Below are positions 26,826 to 38,559 of a stretch of DNA of 64,000 nt, piece after piece. The stretch spans positions 6,125,306 to 6,189,305 of the forward strand of contig NC_064046.1 in assembly GCF_932526225.1 (NCBI RefSeq). Direction: 5' to 3'. This DNA comes from Nematostella vectensis. Taxonomy: Eukaryota > Cnidaria > Anthozoa > Actiniaria > Edwardsiidae. Both the position numbers and the translations under genes were made by a program. Under the pieces are notes generated by a model. It did no database searches, was not told the origin of the DNA, and saw only the letters and a program-made list of their open reading frames with translations. The stretch's first letter is position 1. Every line of letters starts with the position of its first letter.

Positions 26826-27930
26826 GTTAAATATTTTTTATCAACCTGAAGATAATGAGAAAAGGGGAAATGTTATGAAAGTGCTCAATCAAGTTGTTGC
26901 ATTACTGTAAAAGTTTTTATCAAAAATATAGTCCCAGTTTATTTTTTTATCTCTTTGACTGTTTTTATATGCAATTGATAATTATTTGTTGTTTCCCCTC
27001 TGCACCCTGAAACAAATAAAGTAGGTTAGGTTTGAAACTAGACATTTTCATTTAGCACTAATCAGTAATATCAAGATTTTTTCTTTTATCTTGCTTCCCA
27101 AGTCAATTTGTTCTCCTCCATTTAATTGCATTTAATTTTGTAGTAGCATTAGCATGTGTGGATCCAGCTGCAGGGTTTCTGTAAAAATAAAAATAAAAAC
27201 AGCAGGCCACCATGCTAAGGGGTTGGTTCACCAATATGTTATGCATGACTGAGGTACATATTTGTGGATTTTAATTTCCTTGGTGATGGAGTATCACTAG
27301 TAAGTGGCACCTGAATGTATCTAACTATATCATTCTATCTTTGGAATGCTGTTTCATCCATTATTTGTTTCTTTGCAATGGCAAAGCCGGTCAGAATGTA
27401 GCTTTGGTGCAAGTGTACATTAATGGAACTTCTATAAAAGGGTTTTATTAGGGCAAGGTACTTACTTAATAAATTATAAAAAGATAATAACAAACTTGTG
27501 CTTTTTCAATAATAAATCTGCAAAGAAAACAGCTTTTATATCAAACCTAAAGGTAATAGGGAAAGGGGAAATGTTTGGAAAGTGCTCAGTCAAGCTATTA
27601 TTGTATTTTTGTCATATATTTTTTTAAAAGTAGATTCACATTTTTTTCAAATAGTCACATTTCTCCCTTTCAACTCCTAATTGACTTTCTGTTTATTTAT
27701 TGCTCTCTACCCCAAACATAAGTCCATTGCATTCATTTTTGAGTAGCTAGTATGGGTGGATCCAGGGTTTCTAAAAACAACTGGCCAAAGGGTGGGTGTA
27801 CTAATATGTATTAATTTCAACACATTCTTCTGAATAATCAGTTGTAGTACATGGAAACTACAGTATGGCGTCTAAATCTTTGGAATGCTGTTACATCCTT
27901 GATATATTCTTTACAAGGTCAAAGATTGTT
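26826..27930 (+). repeat. diverged tandem segmental duplication
   Basis: Blocks in 26826-27400 recur in the same order in 27520-27930: AAAGGGGAAATGTT, AAAGTGCTCA, GTGGATCCAG with GGGTTTCT, and CTTTGGAATGCTGTT. The spacing between copies is roughly 600-690 bp. No coding content was recognised. Confidence 0.6.
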
Positions 27931-28504
27931 ATACTGTTTTGATAAAAAAAAAATACGCATAGTGGAACAAATAAGAATTGACCGTTAGACACTTGAAAAA
28001 CATTCTCATCAACTAAGGCACCTTGAACTTTGACAGCCTTTTTTTACACCAGGGTTTAGTACTTTCATACTGCATATTTAATAGCATTGAATGAGTGCTT
28101 GCTTGATCCATTTGAAGGGGCCAATACAATTCATAATTATATGGCAGTAAAAATTGCTTTTTTTAAACACATTTAAAAACATTCTTTCAATGCTGGCTCC
28201 GCTTTTAGGCAGTGCCTAAATCTATATATTAGATCAATAGATCAATTTCAGGCTATGGGCGGAATGGATTTAATTTTCCGCGACCAAGCTCCATCCACCG
28301 TCTCTTAGGATTTACTCTCGGCTAAACCTCACAGTACCAGTCTACTTATTTGCATTGTCCTTGAGTTTACTGGCTCGTTCTATAGATATCAAGTAATAAA
28401 GTCCCATTGTGAACTTTTTGCGGACGGATTGCTCCCTACTCTCTTATTCAAAGTCACGAACTATGACCCGAAGAAGAAAATAAAACCTTATAATTGGTAC
28501 AAAT

Positions 28505-28510
28505 TTTATT
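28505..28510 (-). terminator. poly(A) signal candidate
   Basis: AATAAA on the minus strand, 56 bp downstream of the stop codon of the minus-strand gene ending at 28566. Confidence 0.5.
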
Positions 28511-28565
28511 ACTATGCTCATTATATGCAAATTATTAAACACGACCCTATATGTTACACTGCCCG

Positions 28566-31500
28566 TCAACGTTCGGTCAGCGGTATGTTGGTGCCGCTGT
28601 ACCGGTAAAAGTCTCTCTTTACTGTCGCAACTCGGACGTGCTTTCTCTGAGGGGTCTCCAAGGGGGGTCGTCTGCCGTACTGCGAGGATGTGAGGACGGG
28701 CACAGCCTTCTCACATTCCTACAAAGGAAAAAGTGAGCCTTATAACGCTAGCCTCGCTAGCACAGCAATCCCGAAATTGAGAGTGGCTGCGTAGGTGGCT
28801 GCCGCAACGCTAGCATGTCATAAAATGTAGCCGTCTCAATCCTACCGAAAAGGATTCTACTTTTAGGTTTTATGTGCAAAAGAAAGCATATTGGAGCGAT
28901 AAATATCATAAAGGAAACGTAGTTTTGGGGGTCTGGTACCGACGAATCTATGTGATTTTTAGAACTTTCTCCATTGACTAAAGATGGTAATAGTCACTGT
29001 TTTTCTCTTCTGTCATAAAGATTACGAAGCACCAGCGGTATGGCAACCTAAAAAGTTACATGCAGTGTTTCCAGATAAGGAATATATTAGTTTCCATATA
29101 TGGAAGTGACCGTGTTTGGCAAAAACGACTTTTTTAAACTAAATTTTCTTGATATGTTTTCTTGATAATTTGGCTTTTTTGTCATCACTTCGGACATAAA
29201 AGACAAACTCGTCAATGTAAAAAAAGTGTATTGGAATACGTTTTATGAAACACCTTTACTTTTGACATTCAAACAACTCAAAAGCGTTAAAGCGTGTATT
29301 CGAATTAGGTAGTTATAGTCGATCTTTAGTCTGCTTTATATTACCTATACGCCTTTAAACCGTCAGCACAAACTACAAAGTCGATTGGCCATAATTTATG
29401 ACTCCGGGATTGCCTAAGTTTGTTTGTTTCCTTGATTATCGCGAATAAACCTATTGGTGCTTATCCAGCATATTCTGACCCCTTTAAAAATCATTTGTGA
29501 ACATTTCCAGCGCTAGAGTAAGTTGACATCGCTTTTGTGCGAAGTGTCGCTTACTGCTTATTTTCGTTAAACTTTCAATTTTTGAGCACAGTCTGCCCTC
29601 CTTATACTACTTACCTCAGCGTGGACATCAAACGCGTCAGTGTGCTGTCTGTCGTCTCTATGGAGCTTGCTGCAGTAGCCTTGCTTGATCTTGAACATCC
29701 GGTCATATGTCAACACCCGTGTTTGCTGATAAAAATTTACATGCATGACGGGTCAGCTGTCTATTTCTCGTTTTCGCTACTTAAAACCACTCCTTTGTTA
29801 TTGTTTAAAATTGAAAATACAGTGAATCATTTGCAAGAAAACTTACCATCCACAAGAATTCATTTTAGTAGTTTATTGATGATATCTGATTGAAAGCTTC
29901 TCAGTTACTTGAAAAAATTAGGCGATGAAAATGGATTGTTTGAGTTAGTCGGTATTGTACGGAAGCATAAAATGGCGGCGTGATTGGCCTTCTTTATGAA
30001 TATCTACATTTGAAAGTACAGCAGCGATTACATGCTTGATTTGCTCGCTCAGGCGTCTGCCTATATACTTGTTTATTCAAATAATCATTATGAAAAAAAG
30101 GTCCAAAAACATTTTTGACGATTCAAGCTATGGCGAGTGCGTTTTTCACTCTAAGAGGAAACGCGGCTCCTATTGACTGAAGTGTAATTTGGCCCTTTAA
30201 TTGGGAGCTATCGAAACCAAAGCATTCCAAAACCACCCTACAGGTCTGTATGTTAATGTCTGTGTTATCCACCCTACAGGCCTGTATGATAGTGTCTGTG
30301 TTATCAGTGCCCAAAACCACCCTACAGGCCTGTATGATAGTGTCTGTGTTATCCACCCTACAGGCCTGTATGATAGTGTCTGTGTTATCCACCCTACAGG
30401 CCTGTATTACAGTGTCTGTGTTATCCACCCTACAGGCCTGTATGACAGTGTCTGTGTTATCAGTGCCCAAAACCACCCTACAGGCCTGTATGACAGTGTC
30501 TGTGTTATCAGTGCCCTAAAACCACCCTACAGGCCTGTATGATAGTGTCTGTGTTATCAGTGCCCCAAAACCACCCTACAGGCCTGTATGACAGTGTCTG
30601 TGTTATCAGTGCCCCAAAACCACCCTACAGGCCTGTATGACAGTGTCTGTGTTATCAGTGCCCCAAAACCACCCTACAGGCCTGTATGATAGTGTCTGTG
30701 TTATCAGTGCCCCAAAACCACCCTACAGGCCTGTATGACAGTGTCTGTGTTATCAGTGCCCCCAAACCACCCTACAGGTCTGTATGATAGTGTCTGTGTT
30801 ATCAGTGCCCCCAAACCACCCTACAGGCCTGTATGACAGTGTCTGTGTTATCAGTGCCCCAAAACCACCCTACAGGCCTGTATGATAGTGTCTGTGTTAT
30901 CAGTGCCCCCAAACCACCCTACAGGTCTGTATGATAGTGTCTGTGTTATCAGTGCCCCCAAACCACCCTACAGGCCTGTATGACAGTGTCTGTGTTATCA
31001 GTGCCCCCAAACCACCCTACAGGCCTGTATGATAGTGTCTGTGTTATCAGTGCCCCCAAACCACCCTACAGGCCTGTATGATAGTGTCTGTGTTATCAGT
31101 GCCCTAAAACCACCCTACAGGCCTGTATGACAGTGTCTGTGTTATCAGTGCCCCCAAACCACCCTACAGGTCTGTATGATAGTGTCTGTGTTATCAGTGC
31201 CCCAAAACCACCCTACAGGTCTGTATGACAGTGTCTGTGTTATCAGTGCCCCAAAACCACCCTACAGGCCTGTATGACAGTGTCTGTGTTATCAGTGCCC
31301 CAAACCACCCTACAGGCCTGTATGATAGTGTCTGTGTTATCAGTGCCCCAAACCACCCTACAGGCCTGTATGATAGTGTCTGTGTTATCAGTGCCCCAAA
31401 ACCACCCTACAGGCCTGTATGACAGTGTCTGTGTTATCAGTGCCCCAAACCACCCTACAGGCCTGTATGATAGTGTCTGTGTTATCAGTGCCCCAAAACC

Positions 31501-34500
31501 ACCCTACAGGCCTGTATGACAGTGTCTGTGTTATCCACCCTAGAGGCCTGTATGATATTGTTTGTGTTATCAGTGCCCCAAAACCACCCTACAGGTCTGT
31601 ATGATAGTGTCTGTGTTATCAGTGCCCCAAAACCACCCTACAGGCCTGTATGACAGTGTCTGTGTTATCAGTGCCCTAAAACCACCCTACAGGTCTGTAT
31701 GACAGTGTCTGTGTTATCAGTGCCCTAAAACCACCCAACAGGCCTGTATGACAGTGTCTGTGTTATCAGTGCCCTAAAACCACCCTACAGGCCTGTATGA
31801 CAGTGTCTGTGTTATCCACCCTACAGGCCTGTATGACAGTATCTGTGTTATCCACCCTACAGGCCTGTATGACAGTGTCTGTGTTATCCACCCTACAAGC
31901 CTGTATGACAGTGTCTGTGTTATCCACCCTACAGGCCTGTATGACAGTGTCTGTGTTATCCACCCTACAAGCCTGTATGACAGTGTCTGTGTTATCCACC
32001 CTACAGGCCTGTATGACAGTGTCTGTGTTATCCACCCTACAAGCCTGTATGACAGTGTCTGTGTTATCCACCCTACAGGCCTGTATGACAGTGTCTGTGT
32101 TATCCACCCTACAGGCCTGTATGACAGTGTCTGTGTTATCCACCCTACAAGCCTGTATGACAGTGTCTGTGTTATCCACCCTACAGGCCTGTATGACAGT
32201 GTCTGTTATCAGTGCCTAATCACTAAAAAAATTGACTGGCTACAATTTGGAGTATGTACATTTTGTATACCAAGGGATTTGATTATTTCCCTAGAACCTG
32301 CGAATACTGGCAAATCAGTCAAAACTTATTATCTTATAGCATTTAGCATATAGCGTTTAGTAGATAAACAATGATTACCTTATTACACTTTATTTTCGCG
32401 TCACTTTAATTTCGTGAATTTCGCGATTTTAAAAGATTCGCGAAAATAAAGTGTCGCGAAAATAAAGTGTCGCGAAAATTAGGATTCGCGAAAAAATAAG
32501 TGAGTACACAAGAAGCCTTTGGGGGAATATTGGCCGTTTAATAAGCTTTGAGATAACACCTTGTCTATTCATCTAATGTACATATAGTAGGGTAAGGGGT
32601 TGAGTTGGACTTGTATGTAGATTTTTATGAAACTAAATTTAGCACACGTATCTTTTTATTACAAATTGTTTCAGTTTAGATGATTACAGCACATTTTATT
32701 TCTACTTGTTTTGCTTGATTTTATTATCCCAAAATCGTGAAATCGCGAAAATAAAGTGATCTGGTTTTTACGAAAATAGAAAAAATCGCGAATAAAAAGT
32801 GTCGCGAAATATCGCCATCTCAAAATCGCGAAATTTTGACGTCGCGAAAATAAAGTGTAGTAAGGTAGTAAAATGTATGGAAAGTTGTGAAACAAAAATA
32901 AAATACAAAGCTTTTCCTTCGTTGTCAATACAGAGCTTTTCCTTTGTAACAGCAGGGGCTGTTGCCCCCCCCCCCTTCAAGCAGCCAAAAATACAGTAAA
33001 TGTATGAGACATTATCTGAAATACACGAGAAATTGCTTTGAAAAGGCCTTTTGGGCCTCCTCCTGTTAAAAATCCTGGCTACGCCGCTATACAGTATCCT
33101 CCTCTTGATTTATTATTCGGTTATCTAGATGAAAATCGAGTTTGTGATTCTTTGTTTTGATGGCATTAGTCTCTTAACAAGGTAGGGGAACTAGGGTATT
33201 GAATATGAATGCAATCAATGTCAACCACAAAAGTTTCACAAATGGTTAAATTACCAAACAGATATAATATCATAAATGTGATCACGGCAAGCCAACAACG
33301 TGCTGTCAAATTGTCACCACATGGCAACAAATGTTGTTAATTATTCGAGACTTTAAGCATCTTAGAGAATTTAATCTAATTTATGTGCGATGCTAAAGGC
33401 TGCGAAAGTTTTTGCTAGAAGCTGGCATAGAAGGGGTAAAGGGAGTTTGCAGTTGAATTAGTAAAGATGACTATTTTGTTTGCAGTTGAATTAGTAAAGA
33501 TGACTATTTTGTTTGCAGTTGGATTAGTAAAGATGACTATTTTGTTTGCAGTTGGATTAGTAAAGATGACTATTTTGTTTGGATGTTCTGGCTTGACATA
33601 GAAGCGTTTTGGCAAATTAATTTCATGCTCTGTGTGCTGCTGTCAAACGCTTGTTTTCGATTCCCAGAAATACGAGACAACATGGCCGCCACGCATGCGT
33701 AATATTGCACATACAATGTCAAAATGGCTGCCATTTATTATAAGGAAATGTGGGGAGACATCACAATTTATCAAATTCTCTCGTTTCAGAGATTTTGGGC
33801 TCACATGCAGGACTCGAAAAAAAACTCTTGCCATTCGAGTGATACACTTTCCGTTCAAACGATGCCAGAGAAAGCCCTATAATTGTTCCTTGGACATTGC
33901 ACTTTTGTTCGCTTGAGAGCATACAATCCTCCATACATTCTCTGTAATTTCATTGAAATCAGGCATAAAAGTAGTCGTTTAAAAGGTAGAACTGTTCGCC
34001 GCATCACAGGTGCAGGACTCGAAATTGGAAAATCGACTATCCTTCCATCAAATTGCCCAATAAAATAGGCAGTAGCGCCTTCCAATCTTGTTCCCGAAGA
34101 AATAACATTTTATGTAGTTATGCCTAGTTCTGGAACCATTATTGTTGTTGTTGTGGTTTGAAATGCTTCTTGGTTTAAAATTGTTAAAACCAGTTTGAAA
34201 AAAATTCAAACCAAGAAGCATTTCAAACCACAACAAATGTGGCATGGTTTGAATTTTTTTCAAACTGGTTTTAACAATTTCAAACCAAGAAGCATTTCAA
34301 ACCACAACATTGTCTTTAAGATAAAGACTGAAGCAAGGAAAACGGTGCGCTCCGCAAGAACAACTTCTCTCCGTTTGTCCGTTCTCCATTTTGTTTTTAA
34401 ACGGCCCCACGGCTTTCTGGGATAGACACAGGGGAACCATAAAGCCTTTCTAAAATACATTTTTTTAAAATTTGCGCATATAATGTTTTCCAACCTCAGC

Positions 34501-37500
34501 AAGACTGCCGCACTTCCATTATCATTGGACGTATCAAATCAGAGATGCCCCTAGCACGTTTAAATACCGCTAATACTACTTTTATTTGGAATTTTAGTCA
34601 ACCTGATTAAAAACTTCTAGTGTAACAACAAAAGGGAAGCCCCTGTGCTGGCCGGAATCTCGTTTTTATTTGTGATACCGCTGTTATTCCTCGCGGGCCT
34701 AGCAAAATGTGAGCCCAGAGAAACCGCTGGCTAATGTCCCTAAACGGAAGCTTTTGTAGTTTTTATTTGTGATGTAGAGCTTCTATTTGCTGACATTTTT
34801 CGTTTATTAGATATGTGGTCAAATCTACAGAAAAAGAAGCAAGTGAGTTTAAAGGCCGGAACTAAAATCTTCGAGATGATACTGATTGCCTTTTCTTTCC
34901 CTAAGCAGATAATTGAGACACCCTACGGTTTCTGACGAACAGTAAAGGAAATTGAAATGATGACTTGAAATCGCATTCAAAGAAGAGCGAAGCTATAAAT
35001 GCCCTACCTGGCGGTCCACTCATCGACAACAACAAAAACCTAAAGTTGATAAAAAAAAAAACAGCAGTAGAAACATCTTTTCACATGGCAGAGGAATGAT
35101 TCCGTTACTGAATACTCTATAACACGGTTAACGCAAGCTTTGCGTTGAAGCTAAAACAATTCAGAAGTTAATTTTTTCTTTGCGGCAAAGTGTGTGGCAA
35201 CAAATGGTTGTTAGCTCTTCTACCTACTTTTAAAGACAAATACACAGCAATAAATTCACAAGGAACATTTTGATTAATCAAGAATCCAGATCTGAAGACT
35301 AAGAAAGCAAATAAGAGAGGAACTTCACAGATACCTTGAAGTAGGTAATTTAAATATTCAAAGACTTTGTTCTCTCCCTCTCGAGTTTAGACAAGCGATC
35401 TTAAAATTCTGGTGATAGCTCCAGCTAATTATGTAAAATGCGAGAGTATGAGCAACTTAACACGTCAAGAGACAACACCCGTTTTTCAAGTAGTTATAGT
35501 AAGCGAAGCATGTATAACAACTCTTGCAAATATCCTGTCCCTAGTGGTCTTTCTGCGCAAGTCCTTCCGTGTCAAGAAATCCACTGTTTTCCTGCTGCAT
35601 ATGACGGCGGCCGATTCGCAGGTTGAACTAGCATATCTAGTGTATTGGCTGGGATATTTTAACGATATTGTACTGTCCTGGTCGTTTTTGGCCGTCGTAA
35701 TGTTCTTGTTATCATTAGTTGGAAAAGCACTTGAGAGGACTTATGCCGTGTTCATGTCATTGAAGCATCGCGCCTCTGGCGAAGAAGAACTTACATCGCG
35801 TATATATTGGTAATGTGGGTGACTGCAATCCATATCCTGATGTACCTCATTCTCGTCATGTTAAATTTGGTATCAGCCAAAGGCATCACAGCTTATATTA
35901 GATAGGCCTCCCCGATAGTTTGCCATCTTTAACTATAATAATCACCTGCTATGTTACTATTTGGGTCAAGATGAGATTCAGCAATGCGTTTGATAACGAG
36001 CAAGCTTCAAAGAAAAACGCCAAGCTTGCAAAAACGCTGTGTATAGTAACTCCAACAACTATCAGTTGCTTTCTTCCCGTGTTAGTTTTAGATGTATGCC
36101 TTCCGTGTTCTCAAAATAGGAGTTATTTGTACATAGCTTTATTCCTCGTCTTGGGTAATTCGTTTTCTAATGTGTTGGTGTACGCCTTTCGCATGGCAGA
36201 TTTCAAAAAAGAGTTGCGTGATATCGCCAGACAGTGTACAGCATTTAGAAAAGTCGGACCTCTTGGACACGATGATCAGCCTTCTTCTTTGAGCAACGAC
36301 CAAGGATGACGCTATAAGTGACGTCGTAAACACTTGATGAATAAGTGATCATCATTGAATGGCGGTAAAAAAAAGATATTAACAGACGTTACATGCCTAC
36401 TACCTCTTCATCAGAGTCAAGTGTCTCTTTTTTAGCGCTTTTTCAATCTATAATTATACCTTTTCGTCTGATAGCAAACTCTACCAGCCACCTACAACAC
36501 TTCGTTGCATTTTTACAGGTTATGGTCATTTGTCAATCCAAAGCCACGTGACTAGACTGTAGCTAGCAAACGCTGGGTGCAATAGACCGTTTTCAGGATG
36601 TTGCGCGCGCATCAAAAATGCCACAGACTGGTGGGTCACTGCTGATCTTAAATGGCGTTTGAAGTGGACTTTACAGATGAAGCTATAGAAAATGCTGTCA
36701 AAGTGCTTCTTCCGCGGAGTTTTGGAGTCGATTCCCTTTCGTCCGCATTTCGGATCTGCTTTGGCCCGCCAGTCTGTGGCATTTTGGATGCGCGCGCAAC
36801 ATGGTGGAGACGGTCTACAGGTTTCACACTGCATTGAGATCTAAACTTGCTACTTTATAAGCTTAGCAGGTCAACTGGTCAGCACTTTATTTTATATAAA
36901 TAGTAAAAAAAAGGCTGATACTTAGACTATACAAATCTGGCTAGTTGACACATACCTGTTTGCCATTGTTGAAGTAGCTGATGCTGTCCAGCGGTTGCTC
37001 CCCTGACAGGTAGCGGCTGTACTCTACCTTCCATGCGCGGCACAGATCACGATTCCGACACGTGGTGATCATGCGCTTGTCACGACATCTCTCATTATAC
37101 ACTAACAGATCAGTAGTAAATTTGTGTGCGCCCAGGTTTTAGCGGGAAAATAACAACAGAAAGGGGCTTATTTGAGTAAGTACGTAGCTGCTTTGTCTCC
37201 TATTATCTTTGTTCTACAAAGGCGTTCTTTTTTCTCTATTCTTCTCGTTCTTTGTGTCGAGGTGCGGATATTGTTCATTTGCCCAATCAAATTGCAGCTT
37301 GTACTGACCCGCTTATTTAGCGCTTACACATAAGCTAAACAGTTTCTTTGTTAGAAAGGGCTTATTTTCATTTAAAGATTTCACTTTTTTATTCGTTCTT
37401 TGGAGGACGGGCGCAGTCCTTTCTGTGTTCATTTTGGCTTAAATTTGCGTTTCAAAATATCACGTGATCTATCAGTGCAATATTTACTCAATAGACCTGA

Positions 37501-38443
37501 GGGGAGAAGCTCAATCTGAGTTAACGCCCTGTGACATTTCTAGTTTCATCTTTCTTTGTCTGTTTATTTAAATTGTTTACATGTCAGACATGGCTTCTGT
37601 TCGACTGTAAATCGTATTATGAGGGGGCCGTAAGGGTTTGCGGTGATGCGGTTTTGCCTTAAATCTGGCGCAGTTTTTCGGTTTTTCGTATTTTATTCTT
37701 CGGTATTTTGGTTAGTCTAGACTGCGCGGTTTACAGTTATTGACTTATTTTGACGGTTTTGCGGTTTCTGGCGTTTTTCTTTGCGGTTTTCGCACACCCC
37801 TTACGCCTCCCCCTATTACGTGACAAAGCCAATAAAGTAATATAAACCCCTCCTCTTGTTACCCGAAGGTTTCGAGTTTTCGTTACTTTTACGTGCGTAC
37901 TAAAAAGTTTAATAAAATCCTAAATAAAACAAACACACACGCGAAAACTCGATACGATAAACTCCATGTCCCTTTTCACATCTTCATAGCTCTCTCTTGA
38001 ATCGGCTATGCGATATGTATATGTGTATATAATCTGCCAGATATTAAGTGTTCTCTCAATAAAAAATATCATCATCAACTCAAAAGGCTAAACTAGGCGA
38101 CATGTAGAGACATTATAGCGCACGCCAAAACTTGTAGAAGCGACAAAGAAATGTTTCTAAGATAGTTGAGAAACATTTTCGTGTCACGCTCTACAAAATT
38201 TGTCGCGCACTACATATTTTCGGTGGTGGCTAAACTAGGAAACATTTAGGAGACATGTCGCGCGCAACATGTCAGTTTAGCCAGGCCTAAACGCTCCCTC
38301 TGTTATTTCCGACCCACCTTCACGCTCTCCCTCCACTGTTCCTTGGCCTGTTCTGCTGTGTAAGTCTTTAGTCCGTAGTTGGACATGAAATGCCCACGCT
38401 CAGCGCCGCGGGGATTAGGTTCTTCAGCTTGTTCCTCTGCCAT
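28566..38443 (-). CDS. small conserved-looking protein, 3 exons; family not identified
   Basis: Exons in order of translation are 38318-38443, 36956-37090 and 28566-28718. All splice in phase 0 and give 137 residues. Exon 1 reads MAEEQAEEPNPRGAER and then GHFMSNYGLKTYTAEQAK; exon 2 contains CRAWKVEYSRYLSGEQPLD; exon 3 contains TSSQYGRRPPLETPQRK and ends NIPLTER. The protein is basic, rich in Arg and Tyr, with no membrane segment. The YGRRPP-type stretch and size recall small ciliary microtubule-inner proteins, but I cannot name a family, so this is a guess. The acceptor of exon 2 has a weak pyrimidine tract; an alternative at 37101 would run into a stop. A CRE-like TGACGTCA lies 45 bp upstream of the start codon. 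The 8.2-kb second intron holds repeats, MITEs and a broken GPCR. A partial copy of its promoter and exon 1 lies at 19858-20010. Confidence 0.65.
28930..29110 (+). repeat. dispersed repeat, copy 2
   Basis: Direct, diverged copy of 22410-22615 with the same block order. It lies in the large intron of the minus-strand gene. Confidence 0.6.
30232..32215 (+). repeat. minisatellite with alternating 36-bp and 49-bp units
   Basis: Every unit carries CCCTACAGGCCTGTATGACA and GTGTCTGTGTTAT. Long units add a CAGTGCCCCAAAACCAC-type spacer, short ones only CCA. Long units make up most of 30430-31790. From about 31790 to 32212 there are only 36-bp units. Because 36 is a multiple of three, that last block is open in several frames on both strands, which explains the long repetitive reading frames there. 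I do not regard them as genes. Each unit contains the palindrome CAGGCCTG. Confidence 0.9.
32376..32867. mobile_element. MITE with CGCGAAAATAAAGTG-type ends
   Basis: It begins TACCTTATTACACTTTATTT followed by CGCG and ends with CGCGAAAATAAAGTG followed by TAGTAAGGTA, an imperfect inverted repeat of about 26 bp. The CGCGAAAATAAAGTG motif recurs several times inside. TA at both edges fits a Tc1/mariner-type target. No coding frame is present. Confidence 0.7.
33445..33580 (+). repeat. 33-bp unit, four tandem copies
   Basis: Four near-identical units beginning GTTTGCAGTTGAATTAGTAA. The unit length is a multiple of three, so short repetitive reading frames appear on the minus strand without coding meaning. 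Confidence 0.85.
34149..34309. mobile_element. palindromic MITE with 65-bp arms
   Basis: The arms 34149-34213 and 34245-34309 are reverse complements over 65 bp with a single mismatch noticed. The 31-bp centre contains another copy of part of the arm (AGAAGCATTTCAAACCAC). The whole would fold into a long hairpin. It resembles a fold-back MITE. Confidence 0.8.
35448..36309 (+). pseudogene. rhodopsin-type GPCR, broken by frameshifts
   Basis: The first part (from ATG at 35448) has an NLT glycosylation site, TM1 with ANILSLVVFL, TM2 with FLLHMTAADSQVELAY, and TM3 ending in ALERTYAVF, where ERT takes the place of DRY. Near 35813 the frame ends in a stop; TM4 (VMWVTAIHILMYLILV) continues in another frame. 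A second shift near 35910 brings TM5 (SLTIIITCYVTIWV), TM6 (SCFLPVLVLDVCLP) and TM7 (GNSFSNVLVYAF, a variant of NPxxY), then a cytosolic tail to 36309. So at least two frameshifts lie between TM3 and TM5. The ligand is unknown. It sits in the large intron of the minus-strand gene, on the opposite strand. Sequence error is possible but two separate shifts favour a pseudogene. Confidence 0.75.
36584..36816. mobile_element. MITE with about 52-bp TIRs
   Basis: The left arm starts AGACCGTTTTCAGGATGTTG and continues GCGCGCGCATC; the right arm (36765-36816) is its reverse complement with several mismatches. The centre is about 130 bp. The arms share the GCGCGCGCA and AAAATGCCACAGACTGG blocks. The target duplication is unclear. 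Confidence 0.75.
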
Positions 38444-38487
38444 TTTCTATCCTGAAATACTGAAGCTTTTCGTTTCTTCTGTCTCTA

Positions 38488-38495
38488 TGACGTCA
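38488..38495. promoter_or_regulatory. CRE-like palindrome TGACGTCA
   Basis: A perfect CREB/ATF-type site 45 bp upstream of the start codon of the minus-strand gene. The same site and its surroundings are kept in the copied fragment at 19858-20010. Its use as a promoter element is inferred from position. Confidence 0.5.
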
Positions 38496-38559
38496 GTAAC
38501 TGTTTGTACGCGCAAATGGAATGTAGGGATCGAATGCGCACTCTTTCGGAAAGTCGCGC

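Larger units (their letters stand above)
25377..28500. other. gene-poor stretch with weak first-exon candidate, repeats
   Basis: It starts with GC-richer sequence and an (ATCC)n microsatellite near 25595-25621. A TATAAAA at 25795 is followed by an A-rich segment and a strong splice donor (CAAG|GTGAGT at 26064/26065), which could be an untranslated first exon, but no matching coding exon is visible on the plus strand. A LINE tail and a diverged tandem duplication follow and are listed separately. Confidence 0.35.

Noticed and set aside
29537-29893. 118-codon frame
   Set aside because: No recognisable domain, composition similar to surrounding AT-rich intron sequence, no splice support.
31766-32219. 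Long repetitive reading frames on both strands (137 and 140 codons)
   Set aside because: They exist only because the 36-bp unit is a multiple of three and lacks stops; both strands are open at once, which argues against coding.
36652-36837. Short frame MAFEVDFTDEAIENAVKVLL...
   Set aside because: It looks protein-like but lies inside and across the MITE arms, with no splice sites or homologous domain.
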